Positions 1 through 10,482 of a DNA stretch of 64,000 nucleotides are shown here, piece after piece (position 1 is the first letter of the stretch; each line of letters opens with the position of its first letter). Under the pieces are notes generated by a model. It saw only the letters and a list, made by a program, of their open reading frames with translations, did no database searches and was not told the origin of the DNA. A program made the translations under genes and the position numbers. Location: contig OENT01000755.1 of NCBI GenBank assembly GCA_900239685.1, positions 1-64,000 on the forward strand. Direction: 5' to 3'. Source of the stretch: Rotaria macrura (Eukaryota > Rotifera > Eurotatoria > Philodinida > Philodinidae).

Positions 1-155
1 CGATAAATTGTGGAGTATTCTAGAATTATTTGACCTTTTATTTTCAACAGATGAACAGAGAGACAATCTATGGCTTATTATAGAGTCATGGATGCAAAAG
101 AGTCACAAAAACTCTATCTTCGAAAAAAGGAAAATAAATATTTTTTCCAAAATCT
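1..155. other. Unassigned left edge
   Basis: A + strand open stretch starting near position 8 runs through here and into the adjacent transposon end, so as a whole it is not a gene. A polypyrimidine tract ending in CAG at about 50 resembles a 3' splice site. A truncated exon of a gene outside the window is possible, but no family is recognisable. Confidence 0.3.
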
Positions 156-540
156 TTGACCCTTTTCGGCCGGGTGTTGCCAAATGGCAACATCCCTTTT
201 TTTCGTTGTCCGGATAAATTGAATAATCGATCATTCTGGCACAATATACAACAGGTCTACGAAGGAAAATTAGCGACTAGTTATCTCTGACATTGAGAAT
301 TCATACGTACAGGAAAATATTTTTTACAATTCAAATGCTCTTTTGAGGCATTCTGATTACATTGTGCCATTTTCTGAGTGAAAAGTTTTCTTTTTGTTTT
401 ATGAATCATCAGTATGTGTTGAAATGTGTTATAGTAATTATCCAACCGTTAAAACGTTTTATAACATCACTAGAAGCCGGTCCTTTGTGAATTATTGAGT
501 CAATGTTGCCAAATGGCAACATCCGGCTGGAAAGGGTTAA
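156..540. mobile_element. piggyBac-like MITE with TTAA-type ends
   Basis: The ends form a 34-bp inverted repeat with about 29 matches. The left end reads TTGA then CCCTTTTCGGCCGGGTGTTG, and the reverse complement of the right end reads TTAA then CCCTTTCCAGCCGGATGTTG. Each terminus also holds a small palindrome, TGTTGCCA then TGGCAACA. A TTAA target duplication (left copy mutated to TTGA) followed by CCC is typical of the piggyBac superfamily. The 385-bp element has no coding capacity and must have depended on a transposase elsewhere. Confidence 0.65.
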
Positions 541-729
541 GCATCAAGGTTATTACAATAATACATTCTATTGATAGATTTTCTAATATGGACGATGAAA
601 TATTGAACACATGGGTTGATGGTTGTATTAACATCTCCATATCATTGTTTATATAAGTCTTCTATTTCTATTTGCTCAAGTGTCATTACTGGTGATTGAG
701 CTATTTGTTCATACGCTGTCAAGTATGTA
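541..729. other. Spacer with a short open minus-strand stretch
   Basis: Read on the minus strand, about 720 down to 647 is open for some 25 codons and ends in ...IEIEDLYKQ-stop. It abuts the CACTG element, so it could be the last exon of a gene broken by that insertion. It is too short to assign. Confidence 0.2.
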
Positions 730-1099
730 CACTGAAAAAAAATAAGGTGTCACACGAAACCTATGAGGTTTCGTCAAGTTTTACTAAACTATGTAGGTGT
801 CCGTAGGATCATACGAAACCTGTAAGGGGTTTCGCAATAACCAAGGTTTCGTGAAATTCTTTATAGAGCTTTTGAATATGAAAGTGTTTCGTCCTGACCC
901 TTTTGAAATTTGCGTTACCCCTGAGGTTTGGCCAAAAGCCCTTTTGAGTTTCGTATACAAAATGCTTTGTAAATATGCTTCGTATACAATTAGAGTTAAG
1001 AAGTTACCCTACCAAGTCGTTAAGTTTCCCAGTAGCTGCTAAGTGGTCCGTCACCAGTTACGTGCTTACGGAAACGGGCCACTACGAGTTACTGTAAAA

Positions 1100-1520
1100 C
1101 GGAGTAACGGGTTGATTAACTCCTCCAATAAGCATCAAAAAAGGTTTTAAGAAAAATTACGAAATTCTATAAAGTTCAACCAAAGTATGTCAGGCTCGAG
1201 GAATCCATTAGTGAAATCCTTATTTTTACGATTTTCAGTTCATATTGTTCAAGAAAAACATTTCTTTCCTCAAAAATGTGAACTGTTTCATTGAAATTAT
1301 TTTTTTCTCACGAACCTGTTTCTGCATTCAGAGATAGGCTTTTAAAAAAGAAGAGTAAAAGTGATATTAATAAAAATTCCTGTACCAGATTCAGATTCTC
1401 TGAGCCCGACTTGCTTTGCTCAAAATTTTTAGAATCTCGTGTTTTTTCGTGAAAACGTGCTTTGCTGATTATTGGAGGAGTCCTTGATTTCGTCGCTCCG
1501 ATACCGTTGCCCGGTAACTA
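1100..1520. repeat. Inner inverted repeat, possibly a nested element
   Basis: Around 1119, AACTCCTCCAATAAGCATCA is matched in inverted orientation near 1465-1490, whose reverse complement reads GGACTCCTCCAATAATCAGC. Weaker similarity extends outward on both sides (CGGAGTAACG and CGGAGCGACG). This may be a second small element inserted in the CACTG element or part of its own internal structure. Confidence 0.4.
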
Positions 1521-1569
1521 GTAACGTAAACGTTACCCATTACTTGATGAAATATTCCATTTCAAGTTT

Positions 1570-1814
1570 GATCAGTTGTCAGATTGGCAGATAATAATGA
1601 TGAGTTCGATTCTAAAACTTGCAACCTACTGAAATATTTTATTTGTGTTTAGATCATTAGCTAGCTGAACAAATGATAATGGTGAGTTCGATTTAAATAA
1701 TTAAAAACTGATGAAATATTTTGTTTTTATTTAGATCAGTTGTTAGATGAACAAATCAGAATGGTGAGTTCGATTTTAGAAACTACAATAGAATGAAATG
1801 TTTTTTTCTATTTA
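1570..1814 (+). repeat. Three tandem 81-82-bp units with exon/intron-like layout
   Basis: Units begin at 1570, 1652 and 1734, each with GATCA, and a fourth GATCA follows at 1815. Copies 2 and 3 each contain about 29 nt, then GTGAGTTCGAT, then a T-rich run ending in TTTAG, which is the layout of a mini-exon plus a short intron. Copy 1 has ATGAG in place of GTGAG, so its donor is destroyed. No protein is recognisable. Confidence 0.6.
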
Positions 1815-2406
1815 GATCAAACATCCCATGACCGATCGTTTTGCCCATCAGAACGTGAAGGAACAGGCCGAAGAAAAGCCTGAAAATTGCGGTATTCTCT
1901 AGGAACACAAGGCGTCGCTGGAACATGGAAGTAGTCTCCTGGCCACAAACTTTCCTGATATTTTCTAGTCAGTTCCGAGTAAGTTTGTGTGTCTTTCCGC
2001 AAGAAGCGGCACAAATCGTGGAAAAAACGTGGTGAAGTTTGTGATCGAAATATTGCTTCCATGTTACAGCGATATCATGTGTTTCACCATAGGTTTCAGT
2101 GATTTGCTCTTACTTTTCTACCGGTTTTCACAGGACCTAGCTCTTTCTTTTAGAGAGTGGGAGGTTTCAGCATTGAATACTGGTGGAAAATTACTTCCGC
2201 AATGAAGCATAGCGTTCGGCAAAACTTACATTCAATGTTGAATCGTGAATTGTAGAGAACTCTAAGTACGAAGGGCTCGCTATCATCTATTAAATATTAA
2301 GAATTTTTACGAAGCCTAATTTCTACGAAACCTCAAAGGGTTTCGATTTCGTTGCAAAAATCGGAACCCTTTAGGGTTTCGTGTGGAACCTTTTTTTCTT
2401 TCAGTG

Positions 2407-2848
2407 TGTGTACTACGTACATTAACAATTAAGGATTACTTCTAATCTTATAGTAAAAATATGAAATAACATGATCATTGATAGAAATAATCAATGAAAA
2501 CTTAAAAGCGTAACAAATACAGCCTTTTCAAAGCAAGTGTGAAACTCAACCTCTGAATGTTAATTGATCGATCAATTAACATTCAGAGGTGACTTTTCCG
2601 AATAAAATTATTTTTACTTAATTCCCAATGAAAGACCATATATACTTTCAGAAAATGGCCAGCGAAGTCTGAAGGATGAGCGCTATTCCTTTTTAGCGAC
2701 ATCTTTCTCATTTGAATGAGATGGGTTGGATTAAAATTCGTTGAACAATGATTCATTTGTCCTTTCTTTTTTCTTGTCTGTCGACGAGTTGGCTTACTTT
2801 TTTTTCGATTAGTAATCAGATATCAATTTATCAGAAAATATCTATTCC
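2407..2848. other. Upstream region of the sorting nexin gene
   Basis: Apart from the 42-bp palindrome listed separately, this holds AT-rich DNA with no gene-like exon. The stretch 2760-2848 presumably contains the 5' UTR and promoter of the sorting nexin. Confidence 0.3.
2549..2590. repeat. Perfect 42-bp palindrome
   Basis: Arms of 21 bp (ACCTCTGAATGTTAATTGATC and its exact reverse complement) meet with no spacer at GATC/GATC. It lies 258 bp upstream of the sorting nexin start codon. It could extrude a cruciform, be a tiny mobile-element relic, or bind a dimeric factor. Confidence 0.9.
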
Positions 2849-4176
2849 GTGATGATGGATGACCCATTAAGTCGAGCACTACGTGAAGAAGAAGAAGGAG
2901 TCTTAAACTATTTTCAAAATGATCAACCATTGACGTCTGATCCTATCGAAACCGATCTGAACGAAAAAGCTTCTTCATTATCAGCTAGTCACAGTCATAA
3001 TGAGTGGATCCTTCCATCAACAAATGAATGTAAAGAAGAAGTTGAAATAGATCGTGAACAAACAAAAATATACGTTGGTGATCCAAAAAAGCACAAATCA
3101 AATCTCGATTCATTTATAACATATTTAGTAACAACACAAACCTTTAATGATGGTGTTAAAATAAACGAATCTAATGTACGTCGACGTTACAACGATTTTG
3201 TTTGGTTAAAAAATTTACTTGACAATAAATATCCGTTCAATATAATGTCTCCGTTGCCAGCCAAACATACAATCTCAAAGAAATTACAAGTTGTCGCTGA
3301 TGATGGTGAATTTATTCGACGACGTATGATTGGTAACAACGTTGAAATACTTTAATTTAAAAAATTGATCTTTCGTTTTATTTATTTTTTCTTCAAGGCT
3401 TACAAAATTTTCTTCGGCGTATCATAGATAATCCGGTTATATCCATTGATCCATCTGTACAATTATTTCTTACTGCAGATGATGATACATTCCATTCTAC
3501 TCAGCAGCAGCAGCAACAACAGCCAACATCGCCATCATCATTATCAACTCCTCAAGTTGCCTCGTCAAATTCGAATCCATTCCGTCAACCCATGGGTCGT
3601 GGAAAGCCGATACCAACTGAATTTGCTCGCACGGAAAATCAAATTCAAACATTACAAGATAATTTACGTAAACTTGAACGTCTTACACGAAAAATCGAAT
3701 CGGATCAAATATGTGTAAAAACTGAAGAAGAACATTTATTATTAGCATTTAAACAATGGTTAGATGTTGAAAGAAAATATGCTGAAAATGATTCACATAT
3801 TGAAAGTATATGCAATGCTCAACAAACGATTGTCGACAATCATACTGATTTATTACAGTTCACTAATACAAAATTTATTGAACCATTAAATGAATATGTT
3901 TTATTTACTGGTATCGTTCAAGATATTTTAAAACGTCGAACACAATTATCAGATAGTGTACCAACAAATGATAATGAACAGTTGTTCGATCAACTTACGA
4001 TTGCTAATGAAACGATTAAAGCCGATATTCAACGATGGACTGAATCGAAAGACAAAGAATTGAGAGATTTGTTTTATACGATGGCTAATAAAAGAGTTGA
4101 TTTCTACACGCAATCGATTAATGCCTGGGAACAAGCAGCAGCAAAATTAGCACCTTCTTCCAATACTAAGAGATGA
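2849..4176 (+). CDS. Sorting nexin with PX and BAR domains (SNX7/SNX30 type)
   Basis: Membrane-traffic protein expected to bind phosphoinositides on endosomes through its PX domain and to form a BAR dimer, as SNX7 and SNX30 do. Two exons: 2849-3332 and 3398-4176, with a 65-nt intron splitting the codon in MIG/LQNFLRRI. The product is 420 residues, close to the 390-450 usual for the family. The PX domain spans about 66-185, with the RRYNDFVWLKNLL motif at 112-124 holding the family arginine, and the second half LQNFLRRIIDNPVI lies in exon 2. A glutamine run (TQQQQQQQPT) links PX to the C-terminal helical BAR region, which ends FYTQSINAWEQAAAKL, like YEQCLATWE of SNX7. The start is the first ATG of the open frame; a second ATG follows immediately. 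SNX4 is the main alternative. Confidence 0.88.
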
Positions 4177-4476
4177 TTAAAATTAATTATTTCTATTGCT
4201 TTTACTTCTTATTCGTCTATTCCAATTAAAGATTTTTGTATAAATGTTATGTCAGCAGAGACATCTTCTGACATAAGAAGGCCCTCTTTATCCTTCTATA
4301 ATATACAGGAGGAGGAATCGTGTGGAGGAAGAGAAAGAGAGAGAGAAGCACATTCTTTTTTGCTTTAATTTTTTCGATTGTAAGATAATTGTGAGCATTC
4401 GTTTGTTTTTGTAATAAAGAAAAGGAGGAAGAATAAATAAAGAACGGGTAAAGGACCTAACAATAAATTTGCATGA
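4177..4476. other. 3' region of the sorting nexin gene
   Basis: AT-rich, with a small stem at about 4248-4275 (ATGTCAG/CTGACAT) and purine runs. No coding signal. It presumably holds the 3' UTR. Confidence 0.3.
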
Positions 4477-5509
4477 CCCAGGTCGAGTAGAACGATCCGT
4501 AAACGGTCTTAAACGACACAATTACGGTGAAATACGATAGTCGTGACGGAATATCGTTTACGAATTGTCGTATACGAGATCATCACGTGCAAATGCGGCC
4601 GTATTTAGGATGGTCGTTTAGGGACCATTGCAAGCGACAGCGTAACGGTCATGACAAACCACCCGTATTTCAATCGTATTTACCGTACGGTGCCAGACCA
4701 TCTGAGAACACATTTTACAAGGATACTTATGTCTTTTTTCTTAGTTCTTGTTCGAACTGTACATATTATTGCGTTTTATTTCTATGCTGCTCTCCTTCGC
4801 GTGAATGACAGCGCCCTCTCTCCTACTCTGTAATATGCGCATAAATTACACCAATCACTGTATATATGTGATTACAGCTCGAACTCGAATGCTTTATTTC
4901 TCTTCTTTGTACATTTTATTTTCGTTTAGGTTATGTTAGGGATTGGCGTCGACTAACGGTAACTAGAAGTTATTTATATTATTTAATTTCAAATTTATTC
5001 TTTTACTTTACTTAATTTTTATCATATTTTAGATTCTATTATATTTCGATCTTCCCATCATTTTTATCTAATTTTAGATTTTCTTTGAATTTTTCCTTTC
5101 ATTCTAATTTTTATTTAATTTCTTGAAACTTTTCATTTATTTTATTTTCATTGTAGTTTCATTTATTTATTTTTATTTAATAAATTTAATTTCGATCATA
5201 TTAAATTTTTATCCGTTGCAAAAGACGTGGGGCGAGGTCTCAAAAAACAAAGGGAAAACAGATTGTTTACTGCCGTACACAATAGAGAACACTATCTGTA
5301 TACGGCCACTGTAATTCTTCATTAACGGCCGTTTACATCCCCGTATACGGTACGGACAAATGCGTCTGTATTACTGCCCCTATTAAAACGGGGTGATACG
5401 GCGCCGTAACAAGCCGTATTTTCATCGTAAACAGCAGTAATTACAACGTATCCTTGTCGTTTACGACCCTAAACGACGCCGTAACGGTGTCCGTTTTAAT
5501 CGACCTGGG
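4477..5509. mobile_element. Inverted-repeat DNA element, CCCAGGTCGA ends (1.03 kb)
   Basis: The left end is CCCAGGTCGAGTAGAACGAT and the right end is its inverted counterpart, reverse complement CCCAGGTCGATTAAAACGGA. The outer 200 bp on each side are packed with variants of CGTAAACG, CGTTTACG, CCGTATACGG and CCGTAACG in both orientations, much richer in CG than the surroundings. The middle (about 4900-5220) is T-rich filler. There is no convincing transposase frame, and the superfamily is not assignable from the ends. It separates two + strand genes. Confidence 0.6.
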
Positions 5510-5600
5510 GAAAATCGAATTCTTTTTTGTCAACGCATTCATCAACTAGCTTTTATTTATTCTACATTGTAGATTTAATAATTAAATCAAAAATAAGAAA

Positions 5601-7022
5601 ATGAGTAGTGGAACATATGGTAAGGAGATGAACACACAAAACATAAACAATAAAAAATATTTCATTTTTTTTCAGGCAGTGACGAAGTTGGCGCTCTAGT
5701 CATCGACATTGGCTCTCATACAGTTCGTGCCGGTTATGCCGGTGAAGAAACACCGAAGTATGATTTTCCAAGTCATGTTGGCATATTAGAAGCATTAGAA
5801 GCAACGAATCAAGATAATGGAATGATTGTCGATGATACACAAACAATAACGATGCCCAAGAAAAAATATTTCTTTGATTTAAATTCATTACGTGTACCAC
5901 GTTCTAATCTTTATATGCAATCATTTTTAAAAGATGGCATGATTGATGATTGGGACTTGTTTGAACAAATTATGTCACATACATTTGATTGTTTATGTGA
6001 TAAAGATCAAGGTCCACAATATCATCCTATTGTTATGTCGGAACCACCGATCAATCAACGTTTTAAACGTGAAAAATTATGTGAAATTATGTTCGAAAAA
6101 TTTCAAATACCAGCATTCTATTTAGCTAAGAATGCTGTTTTATCATCATTTGCACAAGGTAAAGCAACAGCACTAATACTTGATTGTGGTGCAACACATA
6201 CAACAGCCGTACCTGTACATGAAGGAATGGTTTTACAAAAAGCTATTGTACAATCACCACTTGGTGGTGATTTTATATTAAGTCAACTTAAACAATTACT
6301 CGATAATAACAATCATGAAATAATACCACATTATTTAATAAAATCACGTGAACCCGTACCACCATATGACCCACCGAAATGGATCATGAAATCAAATTTA
6401 CCTGAAAATATAACTGATTCATATAAAAAATTTATGGTTAAAGAAATTCTACAAGATTTAGCACAAACTGTTTTACAAATATCGGATACACCGTATAATG
6501 AAAGTGAAATAAGTCAATTGCCACGTGTGTCATATGAATTTCCGAATGGTCTTAATCTTGATTTTGGTGAAGAACGTTATCGTATTCCGTAAGTTATTCG
6601 ACATTCAATTAATACTAATGAAACTTCTATTAAATTTTAGTGAAAGTCTATTTAATCCGTCTATTGTTAAAGGAGGTGGTGTTCAATTAACATCAATGCT
6701 TGATCTACCACGTTTAGTAACGAATTCTGTAACAATGTGTGATCCTGATGTTCGTTCATCGCTATATTCCAATATAAGTATTGTTGGTGGTAATTCATAT
6801 TTTCTTGGTCTTGTTGAACGCCTTCATCGTGAACTATCACAAATCTTACCACAAGCTATGCGTATGAAAGTTCATATACCACCATCACTTAGTGAACGAC
6901 GATTTAGTTCATGGATTGGTGGATCTATTCTTGCTTCATTAGGTTCATTTCATCAAATGTGGATTTCAAAACAAGAGTATGATGAAAGTGGAAAATTTAT
7001 TATTGACAGAAAATGTCCATAG
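5601..7022 (+). CDS. ACTL6A: Actin-like protein 6 / BAF53 (Arp4)
   Basis: Nuclear actin-related protein shared by BAF (SWI/SNF), INO80 and TIP60/SRCAP-type chromatin complexes. Three exons: 5601-5619 (only 19 nt), 5676-6588 and 6641-7022, with 56-nt and 52-nt introns. The product is 437 residues; vertebrate ACTL6A is 429. The N-terminus MSSGTYGSDEVGALVIDIGS matches the [20 protein letters not shown] pattern, which fixes the tiny first exon and its start. Other family landmarks are ALILDCGATHTTAVPVHEG, LGGDFI, YEFPNG and the C-terminus ERRFSSWIGGSILASLGSF...ISKQEYDESGK ending in RKCP, nearly identical to the mammalian one. The first nucleotide-binding loop is IDIGSHTV, not the actin DNGSG, consistent with weak ATP binding in Arp4. 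A poly(A)-signal-like AAATAAA lies about 115 bp after the stop. Confidence 0.97.
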
Positions 7023-8856
7023 ATAGATTTTCTCTTTCTTGTCTTTGTATAGTTCAATTTTTTTTTGTTTCGTACTTGTATTGTATTTCATCTCTGCGAC
7101 AATAGATATTCAATGTTCTATTAACAAGTTTAACTTGATCAAATAAACAGACTGTATTTGTTCTTTCTTACAATTATAGTCAAGCTTGTTTATATAATTT
7201 CATAATAAAACAGTCTAGGATAGTGAAACAGATTGAGTGTAGCGAGAATACGAAAAAATAATATCTGAATCAACTGTGTACAAATTCACAATTTATTGAT
7301 ACAACATATTTCTTAGCGCCTATCGTCGTCTCTCTGCTTATGGTGTGAATCGTCATGAAAAATAACGTTCGGTATACTTATCTAATTCTTTAGTTGTTTT
7401 TTTTCTTTGTACTAAAATAGTTCAGAACATTACGGCATATTCAACACTTGTAACATACATCGTTTCACAAAGAACATGATTGTTTTTATGTGATTAGCTC
7501 TAGGCATTCATTAATGAGAAAAATTTTGTATGTCTAAGTCATAGGAAAATAAGGAAAAAAAATAGCATAATGATTAGGTTATTGCAAGTTTCATTCATAG
7601 TAAAATTTGTAGACTTCAAACTTTTAAAACTTATGAAGGATAAGAAATTGTCTAAACTTCAAAGAGTTCATTGAAGTTAAACAAAAGAAAATTAGATTTT
7701 AAAGTTGCTACAGAAATTCGGAAATACTTTCTCTCTGTACATTTCTAGAGCTGTACTTGAACGGTATAGGTATAATCGAATATTTGAAAAACGTTACAAA
7801 ATAGTTACTAGTTGATGGCTTGACGAAAGCATAAAAAGATTGCTATGATTTATGTCGAAGTGAGTCAATACGATTTTTTCAAACTTGAAAACTCATCGAT
7901 TGTTGCTCCGTTATATTTGCAATACATCATGCATGGCTCAAAATAGGATACAGTTGAAATAACAAGAGAATGATAAATCATAGAAAATGATCATAGTCAT
8001 CTGTTTCTCGACTTTATCACTTCTCTCATATCGATGTCATTAGTGAATCAAGTATTCCAGGTGTTTGTTTTCTTCGTTATCTATTTTTCTTCCTCTTCAG
8101 TAAAACAATTCATCGATCGACACATGTGCGTAGATGTAAACACGGATAGCAATGTTTGTTGGCTTTCTCTCCAGGACCAACACGATGGTTTTCAATCGTG
8201 TAAAAATCGACTGTTTTCAAATTATTTTACTTTTGTTCTCATCTCTCATCTATTCGATTGAGTATGAGAATGGTCAGACTCCTTGTGTCTTTTATTTTTT
8301 TCTCTCATGTGAAATACGATCGTTATATAAAAACAGATTCCTTGATCCCCTCTGACATCCCTTTTTACTCAATACTTGGGGGCGTGGATGTTGCACAGTT
8401 TCAGTTCAAAAAGAAACAACGGTACATTAACTAGCCGGAGTGAATTTCACTCATGCGAAAGATGAATAAGTGCAACACTCCTTCCATATCGAAGGTCTCA
8501 AAGATAAATATGCACTATCAACCGACTGTCTACTTATTCGATCTCGTTGAAAAATAGAGCAGTATGATATGACGTCGTTTTCATCCGATGAATTTAAAGC
8601 AAACGAATAGTTAACAATAGATTTTCAAAAGAGAACTATGTTGTTTTTATAATACTGTTCTATCTTAATTAAAACATTTTAGAGTAAACTATTAAGGAGT
8701 TTTCTAAGAACAATAAAATCTCAAAGAAATACCTAACAGAAGTTGAAGAAAATAAAATGGTAGTTTTTTTTTAAATGTTTTCATAGATCGAATCCTCTAA
8801 AAAGAGTTACTAAGTATGATTATGATTATTATTTTATTCATGTATTGGTCAAATTA
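7023..8856. other. Intergenic, no gene seen
   Basis: About 1.8 kb of AT-rich DNA. Short frames at 8034-8355 lack codon structure or homology and contain hydrophobic T-rich runs. A weak 10-bp inverted pair (GGATGTTGCAC at about 8385 and GTGCAACACTCC at about 8471) flanks about 75 bp. Its significance is unclear. Confidence 0.4.
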
Positions 8857-9427
8857 TCATAAGAAGTTAACACGAGTCATGGCATCGCCTACAAGTTTTT
8901 CAATAAATATTTTCATAACAACACGAGCGGTTTCTTGACGTGTCGGATTCCAATTGGCGATTCGCAATGAAAATAACGATTGAATTTGCTCATTGACGTG
9001 GTCAGTTAGTCGTTGTTTAACTTCATTGAATGTAACTAGACTGTTTGTCATATTATTCATGATCGGTTCATTGATGTCAGGATAGTCGAAGTAAAAGGAA
9101 TCAAGAGATGACTTCGACATTGAGCATCTCATTTCATTCTCGATAAGATCACGCTCAACCTAATAAATTTTCATACAGATCATTCTCATTATTTGTGTCA
9201 AAGTGACTTACTCGATATTCATTGGACATTGAGATAATAGATTCATCGATGACTTCAACAATGTGAGCTTTAAAATCATCGTCAAAGATTTCATGTTCGG
9301 AATGAATACTTATCGTAGATTTAGATATATCAGACGATTGGGTCTTATCTGATACTAAGGAATTGTTCTCTTTACATCTGTTCATTGATGTTCTACCGTT
9401 TGTTCCACATGTACAGAAAGCACCCAT
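8857..9427 (-). CDS. Small acidic protein with dual-acylation N-terminus
   Basis: Not recognised. Two exons on the minus strand, 9212-9427 and 8857-9159, joined across a 52-nt intron, give 172 residues. The splice is supported because the exon frames join without a stop (SNEYR/VERDLIEN). The protein begins MGAFCTCG: Gly2 is an N-myristoylation consensus position, and Cys5 and Cys7 are candidate palmitoylation sites, predicting membrane attachment. Two stretches look like amphipathic helices, FKAHIVEVIDESIISM (about 54-69) and ARVVMKIFIEKLVGDAM near the C-terminus. An acylated N-terminus followed by an amphipathic helix is the plan of small membrane A-kinase anchoring proteins, but that is only a structural analogy. 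A third helix-rich part (TFNEVKQRLTDHVNEQIQSL) is also present. Confidence 0.6.
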
Positions 9428-10482
9428 CGTGATAATAACGAGAAACTACTTCATATTCAAGATTGTGTTCCTCCTGTAAAATGACAACGAGTATTATATT
9501 CATTGTGTATGTTTATAATCTGCGTAATATGTTCACTTGTCGTAGATTCATCCTACTTTACTCTTTCTAACTCCATGAACTGGAATAATTATGATAAAAG
9601 CTCTGCATTCTTCGACGTTTGCCATCACTTACGATTCTATGATTAAAACCATTCATTTGAGTAATTTCTCTTCATATAATTTTTTTAAATGTTTTTTTTC
9701 CTACATGTTGGTAAGCATGCAAAGTTCTATTCTATGCAGAACGATTATTGACGGAATCATTCAACAGACTGGAAACCACTCTTTGAAATATTTTCTTTTG
9801 TTTAACCACTAGTCAATGAGCTGTGTTGAATTTATGGCAATAGTCATGTCATATTGACTTGTAATAAAGCCAGGTTACATTTGCAAGACACTGTGTGAAA
9901 TTTTGATCTCATATAGTGATTTTCTCTAATCAATCAAACACTTCGACATCAACTCATCACAATCAAGTAGTTCGTATTGTATGATAATTTATATAAAAAT
10001 GATTCGATGACACATCATCGAGACTAAGTTCCAATCGTCTATTGAGATTAGATCTTGCAACATTCAGTGAGATCTTGGGTCAAAATTATTTTAATAAAAA
10101 AAATTGACTAAACTTCACTTCATAGATTTATGATTAGGATTAAACAAAAAAAGAAACATCATAGCCATTCTTGTACATTGACAAGTGATATAATAACTAT
10201 TTAGAAATTAAAAATATTTATCCAATGAATCTCTTGAATTTTTTACAGTTAGTTACACTAGTTGATTTCTGAATTTTCCACGAGAAACATATTTCACTTT
10301 CATATGTCGAGCATAGGATATCGTTCGATATGAAGAATAGATCCGATACTGAATTGTATTTAAATCTTGATGCATACACAACAACAAAAACAAAAATCTG
10401 TATAACAAGAAAACAATTCGGTGTTGTTGTTTTTTTTTAATAATTATGAATATACTCCATTTTGCTTCACAGAAAGAAACAA
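9428..10482. other. Intergenic, no gene seen
   Basis: About 1 kb upstream of the small acylated-protein gene and downstream of RBM34. Short frames on both strands are low-complexity. No RNA gene or repeat was noticed. Confidence 0.4.

Larger units (their letters stand above)
730..2406. mobile_element. CACTG-ended DNA transposon, non-autonomous (1.68 kb)
   Basis: The left end CACTGAAAAAAAATAAGGTG and the reverse complement of the right end CACTGAAAGAAAAAAAGGTT form terminal inverted repeats. Both continue into CACACGAAACC. Just inside lie several small palindromes built from CGAAACC and GGTTTCG (743-770, about 814-840, about 2324-2345), a typical subterminal pattern. CACTG termini suggest the CMC/Chapaev/EnSpm group. 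The flanks are TGTA on the left and TGTG on the right, an imperfect 4-bp duplication at best. An 81-codon minus-strand open frame at 1817-2062 is not recognisable as a transposase. Confidence 0.6.

Noticed and set aside
1817..2062. 81-codon minus-strand frame in the CACTG element
   Set aside because: No stop for 81 codons but no transposase motif recognised; kept only as part of the element.
4527..4833. Two + strand frames at 4.5-4.8 kb
   Set aside because: They lie in the subterminal repeat array of an inverted-repeat element and change frame over repeats.
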